Below, piece after piece: positions 1-6,002 of a stretch of 8,917 bases of DNA (position 1 is its first letter; every line of letters begins with the position of its first letter). This DNA is from Bacteroidota bacterium (GTDB taxonomy: Bacteria > Bacteroidota > Bacteroidia > Bacteroidales > VadinHA17), in assembly GCA_015222065.1 (NCBI GenBank), contig JADFUQ010000012.1, forward strand, positions 1-8,917, read 5' to 3'. The notes beneath the pieces were generated by a model. It made no database searches. It was not told where the DNA came from and worked only from the letters and a program-made list of their open reading frames with translations. The position numbers were made by a program, and so were the translations under genes.

Positions 1-1126
1 TGACAGGATATTTATAATATGTTAATTCATTGGTGAAAATATTCCGGAATGTAAAGCGGAGATAATCGCCCGCTTTCACTTTACCGACTGGTGTCCATTG
101 GAGCTTAAAATGGAAACTGAACCGCCCTTCTGTGCCATAGGCATAGTCAGCAGGTATAGTTGGTGCCACTGATGCCTTCACGGTTATTGTGTTGCCTATG
201 TCCACCGGTAGGATCTTTGCCTTTTCAATAGCTAAAATAACATCATTGCGCACCTCACGCAAAACACCGGTATCTTCATCTGTACCGGTCAGCTTATTGG
301 TGATCACGGAGCAAATCTCCCTTCCCCTGGCTGTTGGATCAAATGTGGTGATATCTATACCCTGTTGCCGGGCAACAGCAATTTGCTCTTGCTCAAGAAG
401 CCACAACAACTGAAGGTCTTCAACACCATCACGAAGTTGTTCCCGGTAAACAGAGTTGTCTGCTTCATTCTCTCCCGGTTCCTGAGTTAAAATACCGGCA
501 AGCGATTCCAAACCATATGACCCGGCTAGTTTTTTCAGATCAAAATTATCACTCTCCGGCATTATTATATCCTTAACCCTTATCAACATACCTATTTCAA
601 CTTCTTCGTTGCCCGTACTAAGTTTAATGACTCCCAGATGATATCCGGTCGGTTCTGTTCCTTTTGGAACATACACTGTAAGCCGTAGTACTTGTGTCCT
701 GTTTGTTTCCAGTACAAAAGAGCCCGGTAAGGGTACAAGTGTTTCTCTAACCTCCCCATCGGGAAGATATTCAACCTTCCGCAATTCAAGATTCTTCAGA
801 TCAAATTGCGCGGGGCCAAGTGTCTGAAGCAGAGCAGTGGCTTCGGCATTGACCGTAACCTTTTTGTTTTCCGTGCGGATCGCGATCCGGGCGCTCTCAT
901 ATTCTCCCTGACAGCCTATCACACTGAAACCCCAGCGTCCATCGTGAGAGATGGAATCAAGTGGAATTTCAGCCAGGGGGTCAACCGACCAGAGTATAAG
1001 GTTTTTTGCCGAAGATTTATCTTCTTTCACTCCTGAATCACAGCTTAAACCAATAATTATAAAAAAAATGCCTGTTGCAACAATTGCTAAAACAGGCAAC
1101 CATTTTGTAAATGTTTTTTGTTTCAT
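1..1126 (-). CDS. DUF4091/GH123-related lipoprotein, apparently lacking the catalytic barrel (3' end outside window)
   Basis: Open from an ATG at 1126 to the window edge: 375 codons visible and no stop. Residues 1-29 form a basic, hydrophobic signal ending in a loose lipobox (IGLSC, Cys29), so a lipoprotein is likely. Residues about 43-190 resemble the N-terminal beta-sandwich of DUF4091/GH123-type proteins: the GEYESARIAIR segment at 74-84, then VYVPKGTEPTGYHLGVIKL at 151-169, ending in RVKDIIMP. Residues about 225-305 resemble the helical C-terminal part of the same proteins (YREQLRDGVEDLQLLWLLEQ at 227-246, then LREVRNDVILAIEK at 289-302). Normally a TIM barrel of several hundred residues lies between these parts; here only about 40 do. 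Residues about 309-375 look like another beta-rich domain that I cannot name. It is last of the seven visible genes, 51 nt after the sugar isomerase, with an AT-rich leader and no clear Shine-Dalgarno. GH123 members are beta-N-acetylgalactosaminidases; without the barrel this one is more likely a binding or structural protein. The family call is from remembered motifs. Confidence 0.72.
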   Translation of the reverse strand, partial: MKQKTFTKWLPVLAIVATGIFFIIIGLSCDSGVKEDKSSAKNLILWSVDPLAEIPLDSISHDGRWGFSVIGCQGEYESARIAIRTENKKVTVNAEATALLQTLGPAQFDLKNLELRKVEYLPDGEVRETLVPLPGSFVLETNRTQVLRLTVYVPKGTEPTGYHLGVIKLSTGNEEVEIGMLIRVKDIIMPESDNFDLKKLAGSYGLESLAGILTQEPGENEADNSVYREQLRDGVEDLQLLWLLEQEQIAVARQQGIDITTFDPTARGREICSVITNKLTGTDEDTGVLREVRNDVILAIEKAKILPVDIGNTITVKASVAPTIPADYAYGTEGRFSFHFKLQWTPVGKVKAGDYLRFTFRNIFTNELTYYKYPV

Positions 1127-1177
1127 TTTGTCTGATTTTTATTATTTATATTTCTCACTCACATTCCTTTAGGCGCC

Positions 1178-2062
1178 TCATTTGGTTCTACAGACCGCCT
1201 CGGGAAATTCCCAGCCACACTCCCGAAGATAGGAAATCGCAACATCCACTTCAAGCTCAATCTTTTCCAAAGGCAATCCTCCCTGGTACTCTAATTCCAG
1301 GGTCACTTCACCCTGATAACCAAAGTCGTCGAGTTCCCGGGCAATGCGACGAAAATCAACTTCCCCCCTGCCAGGAGTCAACTCTAAGTTCTGGTGAAAG
1401 TCGGCTGTATCTTTTCCAGCAGCATCCCTGAGATGTACATGACAGAGTCTATCTCCTAACTCCTCCAGATACTCCTGCACAGAATAGCCAATAACCTGCT
1501 GATGGGTACAGTCAAAAACCGCACCGATATTATCAGATTCAATGCGGTCAAAAATATCCTTAGCTCGCTGCAGTGTATTGCAGATTGAGTAACAATGAGG
1601 AATCTCCAGCGCCAGTTTTATTCCGAACCTACGGGCATATCCAGCTAACCGGGACAGGACATCTGCAGCAGCAGTAATCTGTTGATCACAGTCCAGCGCT
1701 TCCGTACGGCGCCCCACAAGTGCCAGAACAAGCGGTACGCCTACCTCATGCATCTGTCTGATAAAATCCTGCATATGCGATTCGTATTGCCTGGCGTTAG
1801 CATCTACATTAAACTTGCATGCACTCATATCCTGACCAACAATATGATCGGGAAAATAATTAATCGCTATCGGCTTTAAGCCATGGTTTGCTAACAGATG
1901 TTTTACCTTGTACGGATCCTGTCCTGACGGATAGTGTGAACAATATTCACCCATATGTGCAATCTCAACACGAGAGAATCCGCGGATTGCAATACGTGTG
2001 AGCGCCTCATTCAAATCGCCTGTAGTATACACCAAGGTGCTGCATGCTGTGATTTTAGCCAT
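1178..2062 (-). CDS. Sugar phosphate isomerase/epimerase family protein (xylose isomerase-like TIM barrel)
   Basis: A complete 294-residue protein with no signal peptide, so cytoplasmic; it is the only product in the window whose visible N-terminus shows no export signal. Length and layout fit the AP-endonuclease-2/xylose isomerase-like TIM barrel family, whose members isomerise or epimerise free or phosphorylated sugars and inositols with a divalent metal. Likely metal ligands are Glu153 (in ALEIPH), Asp184 (in VFDCTH), His210 (in HVHLRD) and Glu256 or Glu258 (in TLELEYQ). Their order and spacing match the Glu-Asp-His-Glu set of D-tagatose 3-epimerase-type enzymes. The segment TPGRGEVDFRRI at 229-240 is the usual family motif before the last strand. 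The ATG at 2062 is preceded by a purine-rich AAAG repeat and not a standard Shine-Dalgarno. It lies 71 nt after the second BNR gene and 51 nt before the DUF4091-like gene. The substrate cannot be told from sequence; the context suggests a sugar or uronate released by the exported proteins. Confidence 0.9.
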   Translation of the reverse strand: MAKITACSTLVYTTGDLNEALTRIAIRGFSRVEIAHMGEYCSHYPSGQDPYKVKHLLANHGLKPIAINYFPDHIVGQDMSACKFNVDANARQYESHMQDFIRQMHEVGVPLVLALVGRRTEALDCDQQITAAADVLSRLAGYARRFGIKLALEIPHCYSICNTLQRAKDIFDRIESDNIGAVFDCTHQQVIGYSVQEYLEELGDRLCHVHLRDAAGKDTADFHQNLELTPGRGEVDFRRIARELDDFGYQGEVTLELEYQGGLPLEKIELEVDVAISYLRECGWEFPEAVCRTK

Positions 2063-2066
2063 CCGT

Positions 2067-2085
2067 CTTTTCTTTCTTTCTTTCT
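2067..2085. repeat. CTTT tetranucleotide microsatellite in the 5' leader of the sugar isomerase gene
   Basis: On the plus strand one CTTTT unit is followed by three perfect CTTT units and a partial CT. In the mRNA sense this is an AAAG-type purine tract ending 4 nt before the ATG at 2062. It occupies the place of a Shine-Dalgarno sequence, so changes in unit number would change the spacing or strength of initiation. The number of perfect units is low, so chance is possible. Confidence 0.6.
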
Positions 2086-2102
2086 GATATTAAGTAAATA
2101 TC
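2086..2102. promoter_or_regulatory. AT-rich perfect dyad upstream of the sugar isomerase gene
   Basis: GATATT (2086-2091) and AATATC (2097-2102) are perfect inverted repeats separated by 5 nt. They lie in the 71-nt gap between the second BNR gene and the isomerase, directly next to the CTTT repeat. The stem is only six base pairs and AT-rich, so it is too weak for a terminator. It could be an operator half-site pair or a chance palindrome. No function is claimed. Confidence 0.3.
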
Positions 2103-2133
2103 CACCCTCTAAGAAGGTAACTTTGAATTATCT

Positions 2134-3267
2134 TTAATCATTTATCTCAAGTAAGACCCCTGCAACATCGGGCATATCAACGACATTAGCAGATGTGCTG
2201 GTATATACCCAGAGCTTGTTGTTACCTATAGGAATAGACTGGGTGTAGCCACAGTTTTTTACATCTTTTGGTTGTTCAATGATGATTTTGTTGCCCCAGT
2301 TCTTCCCGTTATCAGTTGAGAACAAGCCTATGACCGCATTATCATCAAGACTGCGTCCGGTGACAACGAGCAGATCATCACCGATTATGTTCATGCGGGG
2401 CGCCCATACCGGTAGATCGGGATGTTTTTGAATATCTCCCCATGTTTTGCCCTGATCATTACTCAACCGCGTGTAACAAAGATTGATCTCGTGTTTGTGT
2501 CCTTTCACAAAACACATTGCCATCAATTCCCCGTCAGGAAGAAACATCACATGCGGATAGAACGGACCAAAGTTGACATCAGTCAGTCCGGGAGCAAAGT
2601 CGGGATAATCCTGCGGGAACATCACACTGCGCCGATGCCAGGAGTCTCCGTTATCTTCACTCACGTACAGAGCCATGCCGTCTTTTAACGAATATGCTCC
2701 AAAGTACATTGTTCCTTTATGGCTGAAAACACTCCGGGGTGCCAGGATTGCTTTCTCGTGACCCGGATCAACCACGCCTCTGTACTCCCAGCTCTTTCCC
2801 GAGTCCAAGCTCACATACCAGGTGCTGTTGAGAACAGAAAGGTTTCCACCTTTTCCCTTCGGATCCACCCGCTGCACAATCATTACCATGCGACCATCCG
2901 GCGTTACCCCATACTCACCGGCACGCGCATCCAGACCTTCGTTAGTAATATCAACAACAGCACCTTCATCCTGCCAGGTTATACCATTATCTGTGCTGCG
3001 CCATTGGTGAACAACGCAGTCACCACCAAGATGTCTTAACGAATCCTGATGATTAACCAAAAAATCACCATTAGGCGCCCTGCAGGCTGATACACTGTGA
3101 AAATTGCGCTTTGGATTTAGTGAAATATCCACCCGCTTAATGACAGTTATATTGACATCAGTCTTTTGTTGTATGCTGCAAAAACTGAAGCTACCCAGTA
3201 TTGTTGTTAATGAAATCCCGCCAATGGTTTTTATCGCATAGCGACGGGTTATAAACTTTTGCTGCAT
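2134..3267 (-). CDS. Exported Asp-box (BNR) sialidase-like beta-propeller, 377 aa
   Basis: The N-terminus TRRYAIK (7-13) followed by a hydrophobic stretch resembles a Tat signal, and Cys30 (FSFC) could be a lipoprotein cysteine, so a periplasmic or membrane-anchored protein is expected. Five Asp boxes of the S-x-D-x-G-x-[TSN]-W type are visible at 91-98, 153-160, 203-210, 269-276 and 317-324, the hallmark of the sialidase/BNR propeller fold. The region that should carry the FRIP arginine reads FHSVS (56-60), with histidine where arginine is expected, so true exo-sialidase activity is doubtful. WAPR (288-291) could carry another arginine. It follows the other BNR gene by 45 nt; the two proteins share the fold but little other sequence, so they are not a recent duplication. 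The ATG at 3267 lies 3 nt after the stop of a tiny in-frame leader ORF. It may be a glycan-binding protein, a lyase or a hydrolase of the sialidase-like superfamily. Confidence 0.85.
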   Translation of the reverse strand: MQQKFITRRYAIKTIGGISLTTILGSFSFCSIQQKTDVNITVIKRVDISLNPKRNFHSVSACRAPNGDFLVNHQDSLRHLGGDCVVHQWRSTDNGITWQDEGAVVDITNEGLDARAGEYGVTPDGRMVMIVQRVDPKGKGGNLSVLNSTWYVSLDSGKSWEYRGVVDPGHEKAILAPRSVFSHKGTMYFGAYSLKDGMALYVSEDNGDSWHRRSVMFPQDYPDFAPGLTDVNFGPFYPHVMFLPDGELMAMCFVKGHKHEINLCYTRLSNDQGKTWGDIQKHPDLPVWAPRMNIIGDDLLVVTGRSLDDNAVIGLFSTDNGKNWGNKIIIEQPKDVKNCGYTQSIPIGNNKLWVYTSTSANVVDMPDVAGVLLEIND

Positions 3268-3270
3268 GAG

Positions 3271-3291
3271 TTACTTTTTATATTTTTCCAT
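3271..3291 (-). CDS. Possible six-codon leader ORF (MEKYKK) before the second BNR gene
   Basis: An ATG at 3291 is preceded by AAGGA with a 5-nt spacer, which looks like a proper initiation site. It reads six codons, MEKYKK, and stops at TAA (3273-3271), one codon before the ATG of the BNR gene at 3267 and in the same frame. The BNR ATG itself has no Shine-Dalgarno at the right distance. Ribosomes might therefore load here and reinitiate 3 nt further on. It could equally be chance, or the relic of a longer N-terminus cut by a nonsense mutation. Confidence 0.3.
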   Translation of the reverse strand: MEKYKK

Positions 3292-3312
3292 GTGATTCCT
3301 TGATCAATGTTG

Positions 3313-4500
3313 TTATTCCTCTAATTTTAGATAAAACCAATCCAGTTTAATTTTTCTAATCCTCAATCTGTTAAGGCATCCCTTTGTTTCTGCATCGCCG
3401 GCACAATAGGCAAGTAATACAGCGTCATCAACAAAATGAATAGCTGTATAGCAATATCCTTCATCCGGATTGCTCTCGATTTGTTTGAAATGTTTCCAGG
3501 TTTTTCCTTCGTTTTCGCTGATGGCACTGACCATGGGCATACGTCCGACAGTGGCAGGTTGGGTTGGATACAAAGCAAACCGACCCGAATGATCGTTCCA
3601 GATGGCTAAAAGATGGTTATTATTGGGAAAACGTTTCATTGAAAGCGGCGAATTGGGTGATCTGAATTGAGTGGGCTGAGGCGGCGACCAGGTATCTCCA
3701 TCATCAAAAGACCACATTCCATATTGACACCCCTGATCTGTTCTTGCCCATGAAAATAAACGTCCATCGTTTAGTTCGATGATTCCCGGCTCCTGCAGTC
3801 CAGTTGTACTTACAACAGGTAATGTCCACCAGCTTTTTGATTCCCGCCAGGTTTTGCCTTTATTTTCCGAAATAAAAAAAATTGCCGTGGCTCTTCTATC
3901 AAAGCTTTTCATATCTTGAGTATCTTCGCCTTTTCTTCGGTGATAGGCAGCCGGCACAATTATTCTACCGCTCTTTAGTTGAACAACGCGATCATTATTC
4001 ACCACAAAATAACCTGGCGCCGGTATTGTTAAGATCGCATCCGTCCAATTCTTTCCTTCGTCGGATGAAGTTTTCATAACCAGACGGCAATCATGTAATC
4101 CATTTTTCCTCAGGTAAAATAAGGCAATCCTGCCATCCTGAAGCCTGAGAAGAGAAACACTCATCACGTTTTGTTCTGCATCATTTTTTATTAGAATCTG
4201 GTCTTCGTCAGTCCAGGTGTTACCGTCATCTGTAGAATATCGAGCAGCAATATCGGCTTTGGAATGATCTCTTGCACCGCCATAATAACGTGTATATGCG
4301 AACATAATGGTACCATCGCTTAAGGTGATAAACGCTCCTTCAGAATTCCGGGGATTATTTTCAGACGGGTCAAGTTCAAGCACGACATCATTAATGATTT
4401 TGTCGTTCCCGGGTGAGGATTGTGAAAAAAGAGTAAAATCAGTGACAATATTTAGAACTATTGTCATTAAAAAAACTTTGAAAATAAATTTTATCATCAT
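3313..4500 (-). CDS. Secreted sialidase-like (BNR_2-type) beta-propeller, 395 aa
   Basis: I place the start at the ATG at 4500 because GGAGG lies 5 nt before it; the frame also extends to a TTG at 4524, but that would add eight polar residues in front of the signal peptide. Residues 1-27 (hydrophobic core, then FTLFSQ) look like a Sec signal. Five Asp boxes lie at 89-96, 145-152, 211-218, 264-271 and 328-335, as in a six-bladed sialidase fold. Other family-like blocks are RNSEGAFITLSDG (51-63), QEPGIIELNDGRLFSWART (236-254), SPNSPLSMKRFPNN (281-294) and YTAIHFVDDAVLLAYCAGD (351-369). These fit the large group labelled exo-alpha-sialidase in Bacteroidota and Planctomycetota genomes, most members of which are uncharacterised. 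No FRIP motif is visible; Arg253 in the WART segment may be one of the superfamily arginines. It follows the AGE-family gene by 65 nt. The glycan target is unknown. Confidence 0.88.
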   Translation of the reverse strand: MMIKFIFKVFLMTIVLNIVTDFTLFSQSSPGNDKIINDVVLELDPSENNPRNSEGAFITLSDGTIMFAYTRYYGGARDHSKADIAARYSTDDGNTWTDEDQILIKNDAEQNVMSVSLLRLQDGRIALFYLRKNGLHDCRLVMKTSSDEGKNWTDAILTIPAPGYFVVNNDRVVQLKSGRIIVPAAYHRRKGEDTQDMKSFDRRATAIFFISENKGKTWRESKSWWTLPVVSTTGLQEPGIIELNDGRLFSWARTDQGCQYGMWSFDDGDTWSPPQPTQFRSPNSPLSMKRFPNNNHLLAIWNDHSGRFALYPTQPATVGRMPMVSAISENEGKTWKHFKQIESNPDEGYCYTAIHFVDDAVLLAYCAGDAETKGCLNRLRIRKIKLDWFYLKLEE

Positions 4501-4505
4501 ATTTT

Positions 4506-4510
4506 CCTCC
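4506..4510 (-). promoter_or_regulatory. Strong Shine-Dalgarno (GGAGG) that fixes the start of the first BNR gene
   Basis: In the mRNA sense GGAGG is followed by AAAAT and then ATG ATG. It is the only strong ribosome binding site seen before a main gene in this window. It decides for the ATG at 4500 over the upstream TTG at 4524, because the site lies inside the frame that the TTG would open. Confidence 0.75.
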
Positions 4511-4565
4511 AGGTTAAGTGACAAAGAGATTATTATTTAAACAGTCAAATTCTTTACATCATTAA

Positions 4566-5960
4566 TTACCATTGATCAAAAAAATCAGAAACACAACCTT
4601 TCCTTCCAATCTGGCGTTTCAGGCTCTCGATGATCAACATGACTGAGCGGGGGTGATGAAAATTTCCCCGGCGGGCATAAGAATAGATTGGATTTCCTTT
4701 CCGGTCGGCTGTATGTATCCAGAGTTTTTTCTTTTTATCAAAATAGGTTTTATAAGCCCAGGTGTGTACCCGTTCAAACCATTCGATTGCCCAGGGATCA
4801 TGGGTATGCTCAATTGCGAACATAAGGCCGATTAATCCGTCATCTGTTGCAAAAGAGGGTTTGGTGCCATCGCCTAAAATCTGATCAGGTTTTTCCGGAC
4901 TTATCTGGTTAATAATTCCTCCGCCATATTTATAATCCCAACCTTTTGTAAAATGCCAGCGCAAAACATCCATTCCTTTTCTAAAAAGATTGTGATCTCT
5001 TATCCGTAGCGCTTCCGCCAGATATGTCCACCCGCTCCCCACACCGTGTCCATTAGGAATAAATCGATACTTCTCATCTTTCAGGGGCTTTAAATCACGA
5101 CCTAAAAATTCAAAAATCATTCTCCTATCATAATCTGCATGGGCTTTCATTCTTTTCACACAGAGCGCTGACATTCCTTTCAAACGTTCACAATCAGAGT
5201 ATTTATAGGTACCGAGAGTATTATATTTAGAGTCAATATCTTCAATCAATGGAGTAAGCGCACTCAGGAAGTGAAACCACATCCCATAGGTGCTCACTCC
5301 CGGTTCCATCCACGACTGATATTGCACAGAAGGGGACATCAATTTTTTGATGAAATTTATTGAGGTATTTACAGCCACATCCAGGGCTTTTTCGTCGCCT
5401 GTTGCTAAATAATATTCACCGAACCCGTGAACCGCATGCAGATCGCTGGCAAGATGTTTAGATTCAATGATCTTTTCCCCGTCTCTTGACACTCTTGCAT
5501 ACCAGTTGTAATCTTCATCGACACAGTGTTTGAGAAGAAAATCTTTGGTTTCTTCCATTACCTTCAAATGCTCCTCATCCCGTTCAAACAAACGGTAAAT
5601 ATGTGAGAATGTGTACAAACCACGGCTCTGATACCAGACATTTTTATCTGTAGTGACAAAAGTTTCATCCTCATAATTTATCTCACAAAGAAATCCACCA
5701 TATTTATCATCAATTCCCTTCTTATACCACATCGGTATAATAACATCAAAAAGCTCCTGCTCATAACTGTCTTTTAATTCTTCGAGCGTTATCCCCCCAA
5801 TGTGAGTTAATTTTCCTTTATGATAAGCAGAAGTATCATCACTTAAAACTTCAAAATTACGTGCTATGGTATTAACTGAATCTCTGCCAAAAAGAATATT
5901 GTTGTTCAAAAATCCTGCAGCAAAAACACCTGTTGATAAAATAAAATTTCTTCTTTTCAT
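4566..5960 (-). CDS. Exported AGE-family (N-acylglucosamine 2-epimerase fold) protein, 464 aa
   Basis: AGE-family enzymes are (alpha/alpha)6-barrel epimerases or isomerases of free sugars (GlcNAc/ManNAc, cellobiose, mannose) and are usually cytosolic. The family is recognised by KNVWYQSRGLYTFSHIY (106-122, Arg113), HAVHGFGEYY (175-184), NGHGVGSGW (303-311) and FHHPR (434-438). His305 and His435 match the two catalytic histidines. The usual GHxxExGW block has Gly308 in place of the conserved glutamate, which suggests changed chemistry. The N-terminus KRRNFILSTGVFAAG is a short Tat-like signal, so the protein is probably exported, folded, to the periplasm. About 55 residues precede the barrel and the total is somewhat longer than the roughly 400 typical of cytosolic members. 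The ATG at 5960 has no clear Shine-Dalgarno, and a hairpin ends 6 nt before it. It sits between the propeller genes, 42 nt after one and 65 nt before the next. The substrate is not predictable. Confidence 0.85.
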   Translation of the reverse strand: MKRRNFILSTGVFAAGFLNNNILFGRDSVNTIARNFEVLSDDTSAYHKGKLTHIGGITLEELKDSYEQELFDVIIPMWYKKGIDDKYGGFLCEINYEDETFVTTDKNVWYQSRGLYTFSHIYRLFERDEEHLKVMEETKDFLLKHCVDEDYNWYARVSRDGEKIIESKHLASDLHAVHGFGEYYLATGDEKALDVAVNTSINFIKKLMSPSVQYQSWMEPGVSTYGMWFHFLSALTPLIEDIDSKYNTLGTYKYSDCERLKGMSALCVKRMKAHADYDRRMIFEFLGRDLKPLKDEKYRFIPNGHGVGSGWTYLAEALRIRDHNLFRKGMDVLRWHFTKGWDYKYGGGIINQISPEKPDQILGDGTKPSFATDDGLIGLMFAIEHTHDPWAIEWFERVHTWAYKTYFDKKKKLWIHTADRKGNPIYSYARRGNFHHPRSVMLIIESLKRQIGRKGCVSDFFDQW

Positions 5961-5966
5961 TTGATG

Positions 5967-5997
5967 ATCTTAATCCGGAAACCGGAAATACTAAGAT
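5967..5997 (-). promoter_or_regulatory. Intergenic hairpin in front of the AGE-family start codon
   Basis: In the mRNA sense an outer stem AUCUUA/UAAGAU encloses an inner stem UCCGG/CCGGA with a UUU loop. One nucleotide is unpaired on one side and five on the other. It begins 5 nt after the stop of the propeller gene and ends 6 nt before the AGE ATG, so it fills almost the whole 42-nt gap. No U-tract follows, so it is not an intrinsic terminator. It could limit ribosome access, be an RNase processing site, or set the ratio of the two proteins. Confidence 0.5.
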
Positions 5998-6002
5998 TAT
6001 TG

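Noticed and set aside
1127..1177. GGCGCC palindrome and an AAAGGA-ATG-TGA start-stop in the gap before the DUF4091-like gene
   Set aside because: Six-base palindromes are expected by chance, and a start-stop with almost no Shine-Dalgarno spacing gives no supported function.
1111..1431. Plus-strand open frames across the window, such as 1111-1431 and 8045-8458
   Set aside because: They lie opposite minus-strand genes with clear domain motifs, have no ribosome binding site or recognisable motif, and are best explained as shadows.
4501..4565. TTTG boxes and a TTGACT/TAATAAT pair as a possible promoter before the first BNR gene
   Set aside because: The two TTTG boxes are 20 nt apart but the downstream one lacks the TA of the Bacteroidota TAnnTTTG element, and the TTGACT/TAATAAT pair is spaced far too short for a sigma-70-type promoter.
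2134..5960. A classical sialic-acid catabolic operon (sialidase plus ManNAc epimerase)
   Set aside because: No NanA, NanK, NagA/B or transporter is present, the AGE-fold protein appears exported and lacks a key glutamate, and the BNR proteins show no FRIP motif.
5967..5997. The hairpin before the AGE-family gene as a rho-independent terminator
   Set aside because: No U-tract follows in the transcribed direction and the next gene starts 6 nt later, so it was kept only as a possible regulatory structure.
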